5,739 bases of DNA from an uncultured Devosia sp. (lineage in GTDB: Bacteria; Pseudomonadota; Alphaproteobacteria; Rhizobiales; Devosiaceae). Below are positions 1-5,360 of this stretch, in pieces (position 1 is the stretch's first letter; each line of letters opens with the position of its first letter). The notes beneath the pieces are model-generated. The model was not told where the DNA came from, did not search any database, and worked only from the letters and a program-made list of their open reading frames with translations. The position numbers and the translations under genes were made by a program. The stretch is taken from the NCBI GenBank assembly GCA_946480655.1, contig CAMLKN010000153.1:1-5739 (forward strand), given 5' to 3'.

Positions 1-60
1 GTCAGCTTCCGCGACGACGTCTACAAGTTCGATGAAGAGGGCAAGGTCAGCTTCACCTGA
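1..60 (+). CDS. C-terminal end of a probable L,D-transpeptidase (partial)
   Basis: Frame 1 is open from the window edge to TGA at 58-60 and gives 19 residues, VSFRDDVYKFDEEGKVSFT. The V-x-FRDDVY-x-x-D pattern is typical of the extreme C-terminus of YcbB/YkuD-type L,D-transpeptidases, periplasmic enzymes that make 3-3 cross-links in peptidoglycan; their tails commonly read (G)xVxFRDDIYxxD. The catalytic Cys/His region lies outside the window, so the function is inferred from a short tail only. A terminator-like hairpin follows 25 bases later, consistent with this being the end of a transcription unit. Another envelope protein with a similar tail cannot be excluded. Confidence 0.45.
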   Translation, partial: VSFRDDVYKFDEEGKVSFT

Positions 61-84
61 CACTAGGCTCCCACCCGCCATCGT

Positions 85-116
85 CGGGTCCCTCGCAAGG
101 GCGGGGGGCCCGTTTT
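85..116 (+). terminator. Rho-independent terminator after the first gene
   Basis: CGGGTCCC (85-92) pairs with GGGGCCCG (105-112) in an 8-bp GC-rich stem with one T-G wobble. The loop is 12 bases and TTTT follows at 113-116. It lies 25 bases after the stop codon of the upstream partial gene and before the next start, as expected for an intrinsic terminator. The T tract is short, so termination may be incomplete. Confidence 0.65.
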
Positions 117-140
117 CATTTGTGCCGACTCCATTATGAT
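113..140 (+). promoter_or_regulatory. Candidate sigma-70 promoter for the DUF6898-like gene
   Basis: TTTTCA (113-118) as -35 and TATGAT (135-140) as -10 are separated by 16 bases. The -10 matches TATAAT at 5 of 6 positions and the -35 matches TTGACA at 4 of 6. Transcription would begin near 147, leaving a very short leader before the ribosome binding site. The -35 overlaps the T tract of the preceding terminator. Prediction from consensus only. Confidence 0.3.
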
Positions 141-147
141 CGGGAGC

Positions 148-152
148 GGAGG
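148..152 (+). promoter_or_regulatory. Ribosome binding site that selects ATG 161
   Basis: GGAGG at 148-152 is a near-perfect Shine-Dalgarno sequence 8 bases before ATG 161. The in-frame GTG at 152 overlaps this site and so cannot use it, which settles the start at 161. Confidence 0.75.
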
Positions 153-160
153 TGACCGGC

Positions 161-373
161 ATGAGCGACGGCGACGTTCTGTTCGAATTCGTCCAGATGG
201 GCCAGCAGATGCGTGTGGCCGCGATTGACGAGGCGACGGGCACCGAAGTCGTGGTCATTACACCTCTTAATGCCACCAAGTTGCAGATGCAGCGCCTTGC
301 CATGGCCAAGCTTAAGAGAAAACTGGAGCAGTCCGGTCGGACGCCAGGCACGGGACCGGGTAAATACGCCTGA
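161..373 (+). CDS. Small DUF6898-like conserved protein, 70 residues
   Basis: This small cytosolic protein has no signal peptide or membrane segment. Its core reads VLFEFVQMG...VAAIDEATGTEVVVITP followed by an amphipathic, Lys/Arg-rich helix (roughly residues 40-58) and a Gly/Pro-rich tail. As recalled from alphaproteobacterial proteins, the FEF-x-x-x-G, (V/A)xAIDxxTGTEV and xxP signatures match the uncharacterised DUF6898 family; no function is known. The start is ATG 161, set by GGAGG at 148-152; an in-frame GTG at 152 would add three residues but overlaps that site. The gene lies between a terminator and the riboswitch-controlled glyA, so it probably has its own promoter and could read through into the glyA leader. 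The family call needs a profile search; that the gene is real is more certain. Confidence 0.75.
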   Translation: MSDGDVLFEFVQMGQQMRVAAIDEATGTEVVVITPLNATKLQMQRLAMAKLKRKLEQSGRTPGTGPGKYA

Positions 374-390
374 GGCCCCCAACGTTTCTG

Positions 391-420
391 CTTCCCCCCG
401 GCGCCTTTCTGGGTCATAAC
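391..420 (+). promoter_or_regulatory. Weak candidate promoter for the glyA leader
   Basis: CTTCCC (391-396) and CATAAC (415-420) are separated by 18 bases. They would place the transcription start at about 427, exactly where the riboswitch P1 stem begins. Both boxes are poor matches to consensus; position is the main argument. No better promoter is visible between 374 and 427. Confidence 0.2.
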
Positions 421-427
421 AGCACCC

Positions 428-500
428 GTTCGCGCGACTGGCGAGAAAAGATGGGGAACCATCGGGGAACGCGAACTGTGATCTGCCGCTCGCCTGGGCA
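428..500 (+). ncRNA. ZTP (pfl-type) riboswitch aptamer
   Basis: All elements of the ZTP/ZMP aptamer are visible. P1 is GTTCGCG (428-434) with CGCGAAC (470-476), 7 perfect pairs. The conserved CGACTGGCGA lies at 435-444. P2 is GATGG (450-454) with CCATC (459-463), closed by a GGAA loop, then the conserved GGGGA at 464-468. P3 is TGCC (484-487) with GGCA (497-500), and its loop carries CGCC (491-494), which pairs with GGCG (440-443) as the pseudoknot. The 3' conserved CGCCTGGGC is at 491-499. The class senses ZTP/ZMP, the purine intermediate that builds up when 10-formyl-tetrahydrofolate is short, and usually activates folate, one-carbon and purine genes. Placement upstream of glyA fits this. 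The connector between the P1/P2 and P3 domains is short (477-483). Confidence 0.93.
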
Positions 501-524
501 CCCATCCGCAACCAGGGGAGCCCC
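493..524 (+). promoter_or_regulatory. Possible riboswitch expression platform (alternative pairing over an SD)
   Basis: CCTGG (493-497) is part of the riboswitch P3/pseudoknot strand. It can instead pair with CCAGG (512-516), which overlaps the AGGGGAG Shine-Dalgarno (514-520) of the upstream ORF starting at 525. In addition GGGC (496-499) can pair with GCCC (520-523). These pairings cannot coexist with P3 and the CGCC pseudoknot, so ligand binding could free the site. The complementarities are seen directly; the switching role is inferred. No hairpin with a T tract is present in 501-637, which favours control of translation over termination. Confidence 0.35.
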
Positions 525-641
525 ATGCGCAGACTTGCCAATTCACCCCTCCACTCTCGGCCTTGGAATCGCGGCTTGCGCCGTGATAAAGCCACCGCCA
601 CGCCCGCCTGTTTGACCCTTTTCGAGGTAACCGTCCGATGA
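525..641 (+). CDS. 38-codon upstream ORF overlapping the glyA start (possible leader peptide)
   Basis: ATG 525 opens a reading frame that ends with TGA 639-641, overlapping the glyA ATG (638-640) as ATGA, the classic arrangement for translational coupling. A Shine-Dalgarno-like AGGGGAG at 514-520 precedes it, leaving a somewhat short 4-base gap from GGAG to the start. The peptide begins [17 protein letters not shown] and ends in LFEVTVR; it is basic, has no run of a regulatory amino acid and matches no family I recognise. glyA also has its own site (GAGG, 624-627) inside this frame, so the ORF is not needed for glyA to be read. It could be chance in a GC-rich leader; its position between a ZTP aptamer and glyA is the reason to keep it. 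Confidence 0.35.
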   Translation: MRRLANSPLHSRPWNRGLRRDKATATPACLTLFEVTVR

Positions 642-1936
642 GCGCTGCCACCTCACTTCCGCTCTTTCCGAAGTTCTTCACCAATTCGGTTGCCGACACC
701 GATCCGGAACTGGCCAGGGCCATTCAGGACGAGCTGGGCCGCCAGCAGCATGAAATCGAGCTGATTGCCTCGGAGAACATCGTTTCGCGTGCCGTTCTCG
801 AGGCACAGGGCTCGGTGCTGACCAACAAGTATGCCGAGGGCTACCCTGGCAAGCGCTACTATGGCGGCTGTCAGTATGTCGACGTGGCCGAGAGCCTCGC
901 TATCGAGCGCGCAAAGCAGCTCTTTGACTGTGCTTTTGCCAACGTGCAGCCCAATTCCGGCTCGCAGGCCAATCAGGGCGTCTACCAGGCGCTGATCCAG
1001 CCCGGCGACACCATCCTCGGCATGTCGCTGGACGCCGGTGGCCACCTGACCCACGGCGCCAAGCCGAACCAGTCCGGCAAGTGGTTCAACGCCATCCAGT
1101 ACGGCCTGCGCAAGCAGGACGGTCGCGTCGACATGGACCAGGTCCGTCAGCTTGCCCGCGAACACAAGCCCAAGATGATCGTGGCCGGTTTCTCAGCCTA
1201 TTCGCGCATCATGGACTGGGCCGAGTTCCGCGCCATCGCCGATGAAGTCGGCGCCATTCTCTTTGTCGATATGGCGCACGTGGCCGGACTCGTCGCCGGC
1301 GGACAGTATCCCAGCCCGTTCCCGCATGCTCATGTGGCCACCACGACCACCCACAAGACGCTGCGCGGCCCGCGCGGTGGCCTGATCCTCACCAACGATG
1401 AAGACATCGCGAAGAAGATCAACTCAGCTATCTTCCCGGGCATCCAGGGCGGGCCGCTGATGCATGTCATCGCCGCCAAGGCTGTTGCCTTCAAGGAGGC
1501 GCTCCAGCCCGAATTCAAGCTCTACGCAAAGCAGGTCGTCGCCAATGCCAAGGTTCTGGCGGACACGCTGGTCAAGGGGGGCGTCGATATCGTCTCTGGC
1601 GGCACTGACAACCACCTGATGCTCGTTGATCTGCGTCCGAAGGGCCTGACCGGCAAGGCGACGGAGACGGCTCTGGGCCGGGCGCATATCACCTGCAACA
1701 AGAATGCCGTGCCCTTCGATCCGGAAAAGCCGGCCATCACCTCGGGTGTTCGTCTCGGCACCCCGGCGGCGACCTCGCGCGGCTTCGGCGAGGCCGAGTT
1801 CCAGACGGTGGGCGAACTGATCATCGAAGTGCTCGACGGCCTCAAGACCAATGGCGACGACAACAATGGTGCCGTCGAGGCCGATGTCCGCGCCAAGGTA
1901 AAGGCCCTGACGGATCGCTTCCCGATCTACAGCTAA
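638..1936 (+). CDS. glyA: Serine hydroxymethyltransferase
   Basis: This cytosolic PLP enzyme interconverts serine and glycine while passing a one-carbon unit to or from tetrahydrofolate, giving 5,10-methylene-THF. The 432 residues match the bacterial family length. Visible signatures are [10 protein letters not shown] near residue 41, [15 protein letters not shown] near 63, the PLP-contacting [11 protein letters not shown] (D211 and H214), and [14 protein letters not shown], in which K240 forms the Schiff base. The C-terminal [14 protein letters not shown] is also typical. ATG 638 is chosen because GAGGTAA (624-630) lies 7 bases upstream and the protein aligns from its start. The gene sits behind a ZTP riboswitch and a small overlapping ORF, so its expression is probably raised when ZTP/ZMP accumulates. 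nrdR follows after 18 bases, suggesting a shared transcript. No defect is seen. Confidence 0.98.
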   Translation: MSAATSLPLFPKFFTNSVADTDPELARAIQDELGRQQHEIELIASENIVSRAVLEAQGSVLTNKYAEGYPGKRYYGGCQYVDVAESLAIERAKQLFDCAFANVQPNSGSQANQGVYQALIQPGDTILGMSLDAGGHLTHGAKPNQSGKWFNAIQYGLRKQDGRVDMDQVRQLAREHKPKMIVAGFSAYSRIMDWAEFRAIADEVGAILFVDMAHVAGLVAGGQYPSPFPHAHVATTTTHKTLRGPRGGLILTNDEDIAKKINSAIFPGIQGGPLMHVIAAKAVAFKEALQPEFKLYAKQVVANAKVLADTLVKGGVDIVSGGTDNHLMLVDLRPKGLTGKATETALGRAHITCNKNAVPFDPEKPAITSGVRLGTPAATSRGFGEAEFQTVGELIIEVLDGLKTNGDDNNGAVEADVRAKVKALTDRFPIYS

Positions 1937-1954
1937 GGTAAGAGAACGCCCGCC

Positions 1955-2434
1955 ATGCGCTGCCCCTATTGTGGCAATGACGATACCCAGGTGAAGGATA
2001 GCCGCCCGACCGAAGATTCGGGCGCCATCCGCCGCCGTCGCGTCTGCAATGCCTGTGGCGGGCGCTTCACCACCTTCGAGCGCGTGCAACTCCGCGACCT
2101 CACGGTCGTGAAGAAAACCGGCCGCAAGGTGCCGTTCGACCGCGAAAAGCTGGCCCGCTCCGTCAATACCGCGCTTCGCAAGCGCTCAGTTGAGCCTGAG
2201 CGGGTCGAGCGGATGATTTCCGGTATTGTCCGCCAACTCGAAAGCCTGGGCGAAGTGGAAGTCACGTCCGACCAGATCGGCGAATATGTCATGGAAGGCC
2301 TCAAGGGCCTCGACGACGTCGCCTTCGTTCGATTTGCCAGCGTCTACAAGAATTTTTCGGCTGCCGACGACTTCCGCTCCTTCCTGAGCGAACTCGCCGA
2401 AGACAAGGCCGTACTGAACGACGAAGACGACTGA
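1955..2434 (+). CDS. nrdR: Transcriptional repressor NrdR
   Basis: NrdR is a nucleotide-sensing repressor of ribonucleotide reductase operons. It binds paired NrdR boxes and adjusts repression through ATP/dATP bound in its ATP-cone. The N-terminus carries a zinc ribbon with Cys3, Cys6, Cys31 and Cys34 (MRCPYC...CNAC), including the conserved DSRP at 15-18 and the basic RRRR stretch at 26-29. The ATP-cone follows at roughly residues 49-139 ([16 protein letters not shown] through FASVYKNF). The acidic tail and the length of 159 residues are normal. ATG 1955 follows an AAGGTAAGAG stretch (1935-1944), and the gap to glyA is 18 bases, so the two are likely co-transcribed. No ribonucleotide reductase gene lies in this window, so its targets are elsewhere. 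Confidence 0.97.
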   Translation: MRCPYCGNDDTQVKDSRPTEDSGAIRRRRVCNACGGRFTTFERVQLRDLTVVKKTGRKVPFDREKLARSVNTALRKRSVEPERVERMISGIVRQLESLGEVEVTSDQIGEYVMEGLKGLDDVAFVRFASVYKNFSAADDFRSFLSELAEDKAVLNDEDD

Positions 2435-2437
2435 CGC

Positions 2438-2453
2438 GCGGCCTTTGGGTCGC
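2438..2453 (+). other. Small hairpin after nrdR
   Basis: GCGGCC (2438-2443) pairs with GGTCGC (2448-2453) around a TTTG loop, with one G-T wobble, 4 bases after the nrdR stop. No T tract follows, so it is not a convincing intrinsic terminator; it could act as an RNA 3'-end or stability element. A second short hairpin, CCTGC (2481-2485) with GCAGG (2496-2500), lies further on. Together they make up most of the structure in the 122-base nrdR-ribH gap; the space is too small for an FMN riboswitch and none is seen. Confidence 0.3.
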
Positions 2454-2544
2454 AAGTATTCGTTCATCCCGCCGCAAGGCCCTGCTGCCTGTTGTGCAGG
2501 AGTTGCGCTATGATCTTCTTGCGCTAGCTCGATGCGCATCAAGT

Positions 2545-2553
2545 GGAGGAAGG
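2545..2553 (+). promoter_or_regulatory. Ribosome binding site that selects ATG 2557 of ribH
   Basis: GGAGGAAGG (2545-2553) is a strong purine-rich site just before ATG 2557. The reading frame stays open upstream to a GTG at 2494, but that candidate would add 21 residues absent from lumazine synthases, so 2557 is preferred. Confidence 0.75.
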
Positions 2554-2556
2554 ATC

Positions 2557-3030
2557 ATGGACTCCTATGGTGTGCGGTTTCCGCTGCCGCCGGATGCGGG
2601 CAGGGGACAACATTTCCTTATCGTGGAGGGGCGGAGTTACCCCGACATTGCCGACGAGATGAAGCGGGGCGCAAGCGCCGTGCTCGAGAAGGCCGGTGCG
2701 ACATTCGAGGTCATCCAGGTCCCGAGCGCCATGGAAGTTCCTGTCGCTCTCGCGATGGCCATTGAAACGGATCGCTTCGACGGCTATGTGGCGCTGGGCT
2801 GCGTGATCCGCGGGCAGACCAACCACTATGTCGGGGTTGCCAATGAAAGCATCCGGGCGCTGGCCGAATTGGCCGTCGTCGACGCTTTGCCTCTTGGCAT
2901 TGGCATCCTGACGGTGGAAAACGAGGCGCAGGCCTGGATACGGGCCCATGTGAATGACCAGGACCGGGGTGGGGACGCGGCGCGCGCCGCTCTCGCCCTG
3001 TCCGACGTGAAAGCGAAACTGAACAGCTAG
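2557..3030 (+). CDS. ribH: 6,7-dimethyl-8-ribityllumazine synthase (divergent)
   Basis: Lumazine synthase condenses 5-amino-6-ribitylamino-uracil with 3,4-dihydroxy-2-butanone 4-phosphate, the penultimate step of riboflavin synthesis, as a cytosolic oligomer. The 157 residues fit the family. The phosphate-binding GCVIRGQT (81-88), catalytic His90, GILTVEN (116-122) and Arg129 are in place. Several active-site positions are unusual: the Phe expected in the GRF motif is Ser27 (GRSY), the PGAxE loop reads PSAME (56-60), the residues after His90 are Tyr-Val-Gly-Val, and the usual Lys of the late KG motif is Arg137. The gene stands alone between nrdR and nusB, without the ribD/ribE neighbours common in related genomes. 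It may be a working divergent enzyme, a second RibH, or one of changed specificity. nusB starts directly after its stop, implying coupling. Confidence 0.9.
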   Translation: MDSYGVRFPLPPDAGRGQHFLIVEGRSYPDIADEMKRGASAVLEKAGATFEVIQVPSAMEVPVALAMAIETDRFDGYVALGCVIRGQTNHYVGVANESIRALAELAVVDALPLGIGILTVENEAQAWIRAHVNDQDRGGDAARAALALSDVKAKLNS

Positions 3031-3516
3031 ATGACTGACCACCCCAAACGCGATCCCGGCGCATCGCGCGCTGCCAATCAGCGCGGCGCTGCCCGCCTTG
3101 CCGCCGTGCAGGCCCTTTACCAGATGGATATTGGCCGGGCGACGCTGGAAGACACGCTGGCGCAGTTCGGCGCGTTCCACCTGGGCCGCGAAATCGAGGG
3201 TGACCAATATCTGCCCGCCGATGCGGACTTCTTCCGTCAGATCGTCAGTGGTGTGACCAAGCACCAGCTCGAAATCGATCCCTCCGTGGACCGGGCTCTT
3301 TCTGAAGGCTGGCCGATCGAGCGAGTGGATGCCACCTTGCGCGCCATCCTCCGCGCCGCAGCCTTCGAACTGCTGCGCCGCAAGGACATTCCGCCTCGTG
3401 TCGTCATCTCCGAATACGTCGACATAGCGCGCGCGTTCTACGAGGACGACGCGTCGGGGCTGGTAAATGCGGCCCTCGATTCCATCGCTCGGGCCGCCGG
3501 CTCAGACCTGAGTTGA
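3031..3516 (+). CDS. nusB: Transcription antitermination / rRNA processing factor NusB
   Basis: NusB pairs with NusE (ribosomal protein S10), binds boxA RNA and supports processive transcription and maturation of rRNA. The 161 residues are all-helical in character with the expected signatures: the Arg-rich N-terminal helix RGAARLAAVQALYQ (18-31), ERVDATLRAILRAAAFELL from residue 97, PPRVVISEYVDIARAFYEDD, and the C-terminal SGLVNAALDSIAR from residue 142 (GFVNGVLD in many homologues). An unremarkable 15-residue N-terminal extension precedes the core. ATG 3031 abuts the ribH stop TAG (3028-3030) with no gap and only a weak purine stretch upstream, so translation probably depends on ribosomes ending ribH. 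The ribH-nusB pairing is common across bacteria. Confidence 0.96.
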   Translation: MTDHPKRDPGASRAANQRGAARLAAVQALYQMDIGRATLEDTLAQFGAFHLGREIEGDQYLPADADFFRQIVSGVTKHQLEIDPSVDRALSEGWPIERVDATLRAILRAAAFELLRRKDIPPRVVISEYVDIARAFYEDDASGLVNAALDSIARAAGSDLS

Positions 3517-3537
3517 ATTGGCATTGACTGGGCAAGG

Positions 3538-3565
3538 GGCGGGGCGCACTTTCCGGCCTCCCGCC
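3538..3565 (+). other. Hairpin in the nusB–transporter gap, next to the transporter's SD
   Basis: GGCGGGG (3538-3544) can pair with TCCCGCC (3559-3565), giving 6 GC pairs plus one G-T, with a 14-base loop. It ends one base before AAGGA (3566-3570), the ribosome binding site of the downstream transporter. No T tract follows, so termination is unlikely; it may damp ribosome access or stabilise an RNA end. The pairing is seen; the role is not known. Confidence 0.25.
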
Positions 3566-3579
3566 AAGGACTCGCCCCA

Positions 3580-4773
3580 ATGCCCGATAGCCGCAGCCAA
3601 TCCATCCGCAATATCGGCCTGCTTTCTGCTGTCCAGGCGCTGGGCGGATCGAGCTCATCGATCATCATGTCGGTGGCCGCCCTGGCAGCGGTGAATTTCG
3701 CCCCCGATCGCTCCGCGGCGACGCTCCCGGTCACGGCAATGATCGTCGGGCTGGCGCTGACGACCTCGACGGCCACGATGATCATCTACCGTCTCGGGCG
3801 AACCCGCGGGCTGATGCTGGGCGCGGCCATCGGCATACCCGCGTCCGTCATTGCCACCTTGGCGGTGATTTTCGGACAATTCTATCTGTTCGCGGCCGGC
3901 CTCTTCCTGGTGGGGGCTTCGGGCGCCTTCATGCAGCAGGTGCGCTTCGCAGCGGCCGACAGTGTTGGTCCGGAGTTCAAGAGCCAGGCAATTTCGTGGG
4001 TCATGTTCGGTGGCGTGGCAGCGGGGTTTTTCGGCCCCCAGCTGAGTGCCCTCACCAGGACCTGGATACCCGGCGCCGAATATTCGGCCAGCTTCATGGT
4101 CATCGCCGTCCTCTCGATCCTTTCCGTGCTCGTCCTGTCCGGCACGCGACTCGCTCCGGTTGTGGCGCCCGGCGGTGCAACGGGCACGGGACGCCCGCTC
4201 TCCGAACTGCTGCGTCTGCCGGAGATTGTCCTGCCCATGCTGGGGGCGTCGCTGAGCTATGCGCTGATGACCCTCATCATGGTGGCTGCGCCGCTGGCCA
4301 TGGTTCACCTTTGCGGTCACTCGCCCAATGAGGCCGCCGGCGCCATTCAGTGGCATGTCGTGGCCATGTTTGCGCCCAGCTTCGTCACCGGCGCCATCAT
4401 CAAGCGGATCGGTGCGAGCCTGGTTACGGCTATCGGTCTCCTGCTGATCATTGCCTGCGCCGCCATCGCGTTGAACGGTATTAGCGTTGCGCATTTCACG
4501 GCGACGCTCGTCCTGCTCGGCATCGGCTGGAATTTCGGCTTCATTGGCTCGACAGCCATGCTCGCCGGCAGCTACCGGCCTCAGGAAGCGGGCAGGGTGC
4601 AGGCGGTCAACGAGCAGGTTGTTTTTGGGGCCAGCGCCATTGCGTCGCTGAGCTCGGGCGTGCTGCTGCAATGGCTGGGTTGGGAGGCCATCAACCTCCT
4701 GGCCATTCCGGTCGCGGCCCTCACGATTCTCCTGCTCGGCCTCGGCACCTTTCGGCAGACACGCGCCAGCTAA
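3580..4773 (+). CDS. Major facilitator superfamily (MFS) transporter, substrate unknown
   Basis: This 397-residue inner-membrane protein is hydrophobic throughout and shows the two-halves pattern of a 12-helix MFS carrier. A short motif-A-like loop follows the second helix (YRLGRTRG, 70-77), and a hydrophilic central loop rich in Gly, Pro and Arg lies around residues 188-215. The second half contains a distinctive segment WNFGFIGSTAML...YRP followed by VNEQVVFGASAIASLSSG, typical of an uncharacterised group of proteobacterial MFS proteins. ATG 3580 is preceded by AAGGA (3566-3570). The gene lies 63 bases after nusB on the same strand and ends at a terminator. Closeness to ribH might suggest a flavin link, since MFS riboflavin carriers such as RfnT exist in rhizobia, but no FMN riboswitch or sequence motif supports that, and the substrate is left open. 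Confidence 0.9.
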   Translation: MPDSRSQSIRNIGLLSAVQALGGSSSSIIMSVAALAAVNFAPDRSAATLPVTAMIVGLALTTSTATMIIYRLGRTRGLMLGAAIGIPASVIATLAVIFGQFYLFAAGLFLVGASGAFMQQVRFAAADSVGPEFKSQAISWVMFGGVAAGFFGPQLSALTRTWIPGAEYSASFMVIAVLSILSVLVLSGTRLAPVVAPGGATGTGRPLSELLRLPEIVLPMLGASLSYALMTLIMVAAPLAMVHLCGHSPNEAAGAIQWHVVAMFAPSFVTGAIIKRIGASLVTAIGLLLIIACAAIALNGISVAHFTATLVLLGIGWNFGFIGSTAMLAGSYRPQEAGRVQAVNEQVVFGASAIASLSSGVLLQWLGWEAINLLAIPVAALTILLLGLGTFRQTRAS

Positions 4774-4774
4774 C

Positions 4775-4803
4775 AAAAAAGCCCCGGGCGACCGGGGCTC
4801 TTC
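4775..4803 (-). terminator. Intrinsic terminator shared by convergent genes, strongest for bamE
   Basis: AGCCCCGG (4780-4787) and CCGGGGCT (4792-4799) form a perfect 8-bp stem with a GCGA tetraloop. On the minus strand the stem is followed by TTTTTT (complement of 4775-4780), a textbook terminator beginning 24 bases after the bamE stop. On the plus strand only CTCTTCG follows, so termination of the MFS transcript may be weaker, but the A tract before the stem makes it bidirectional in form. Confidence 0.9.
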
Positions 4804-4822
4804 GTAATCTAGCGTATCGACT

Positions 4823-5260
4823 TTAGAACGACGAAAGGATCGCGTCGATGAATGTCGCGTCCTCGCCGAAGGAAGGTGTGCGGCGCGTCTCGATGTTGAC
4901 CGCCTTGCCATCCTGCAGGGCATAGATGGCCCGCTCTATGACTTTCTTGTTGCGGTCGAAATAGATGGCGAGAACCGTGCGCTCCTCAATCATGGTCATG
5001 CCGAAAGCGGTCTGGTTGACCTTGGTCTCGACATAGTACCAGGCAGTGCGGTCGCCGAACGTATTGGTGGATTGCGGAGAACCGAGCACCAGGCGAACCA
5101 GTTGCTCAGACTGGCCAGGGCGGATCTGCTGGAGCGCGGAATCAGGAATTTCGTAGCCCTGCGTGCGCTTGGAGACCAAGGCTGTGCTGCTGGTGCAACC
5201 GGCAAGTGCAACGGCGAGAATGGCCGCGGCAACGGAGGCTTTAGCAAGGCGCAGAGGCAT
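4823..5260 (-). CDS. bamE: Outer membrane assembly lipoprotein BamE (SmpA/OmlA family)
   Basis: BamE is a small lipoprotein of the BAM complex, which inserts beta-barrel proteins into the outer membrane. The 145 residues start with a lipoprotein signal peptide: basic residues at 4 and 7, an Ala/Val/Leu core and the lipobox L-A-G-C with Cys22 as the lipidated residue. The SmpA/OmlA domain follows at roughly 36-117, with GYEIPDSALQQIRPGQS, the LGSP turn (usual in the family), FGDRTAWYYVE and a late IYFD strand. ATG at 5260-5258 gives a complete signal peptide; the upstream site is weak (GGGA about 12 bases away). It is convergent with the MFS gene and divergent from the bc1 chaperone gene, and ends before a strong terminator. 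The C-terminal ETRRTPSFGED tail extends past the domain. Confidence 0.92.
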   Translation of the reverse strand: MPLRLAKASVAAAILAVALAGCTSSTALVSKRTQGYEIPDSALQQIRPGQSEQLVRLVLGSPQSTNTFGDRTAWYYVETKVNQTAFGMTMIEERTVLAIYFDRNKKVIERAIYALQDGKAVNIETRRTPSFGEDATFIDAILSSF

Positions 5261-5264
5261 GAAT

Positions 5265-5294
5265 TTGACTTTCCCGATGGCTCTCGACTATAGG
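5265..5294 (+). promoter_or_regulatory. Probable promoter for the cytochrome bc1 chaperone gene
   Basis: TTGACT (5265-5270) is followed 17 bases later by CTATAG (5288-5293), close to the alphaproteobacterial CTTGAC-N17-CTATAT pattern; read the E. coli way it is TTGACT-N18-TATAGG. The start would fall near 5300, giving a leader of about 125 bases. The -35 box lies only 4 bases outside the divergent bamE coding region. CTATAG is its own reverse complement, but the minus strand has no matching -35 at the right distance. Confidence 0.5.
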
Positions 5295-5331
5295 CGTGAC
5301 ACTTGGGCGCGTGCCCACGGGCCGCCGGACT

Positions 5332-5360
5332 GTGTAGCTGTCAACTTGGCTGTCTGGCAA
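5332..5360 (-). promoter_or_regulatory. Candidate promoter for bamE
   Basis: On the minus strand TTGCCA (5360-5355, 5 of 6 to TTGACA) is followed after 17 bases by CTACAC (5337-5332, 4 of 6 to the alphaproteobacterial CTATAT). Transcription would start near 5325 with a leader of about 65 bases. The two divergent promoters face away in overlapping territory, so the transcripts would overlap by roughly 25 bases at their 5' ends. A consensus TTGACA at 5344-5339 has no suitable -10 and was not used. Confidence 0.3.

Noticed and set aside
570..585. Hairpin CGCGGC / GCCGTG with TTGC loop as a riboswitch terminator
   Set aside because: The stem is real (6 pairs, one wobble), but it is followed by ATAAAGCC rather than a T tract, so it is not an intrinsic terminator.
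134..601. 155-codon minus-strand frame across the DUF6898-like gene and the glyA leader
   Set aside because: It runs antisense through the small gene and the structured riboswitch, has no recognisable family or good ribosome site, and is the kind of open frame common in GC-rich DNA.
1424..2089. Minus-strand frame of 221 codons spanning the end of glyA and start of nrdR
   Set aside because: It is antisense to two confidently identified genes and has no recognisable motif; treated as a shadow.
2486..2514. Promoter for ribH using TATGAT (2509-2514)
   Set aside because: The -10 is good, but the region 16-18 bases upstream has no acceptable -35 (TGCCTG at best) and there is no extended -10, so it is not listed as a feature.
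2494..2556. Longer ribH start at GTG 2494
   Set aside because: It would add 21 residues not found in lumazine synthases, while ATG 2557 has a strong GGAGGAAGG site.
2435..2556. FMN riboswitch upstream of ribH
   Set aside because: The gap is only 122 bases and shows none of the conserved FMN-element segments.
3655..4923. 422-codon minus-strand frame opposite the MFS gene
   Set aside because: Its product is rich in Arg, His, Gln and Gly with no domain, the mirror of hydrophobic codons. It also overlaps the end of bamE in another frame and crosses the terminator.
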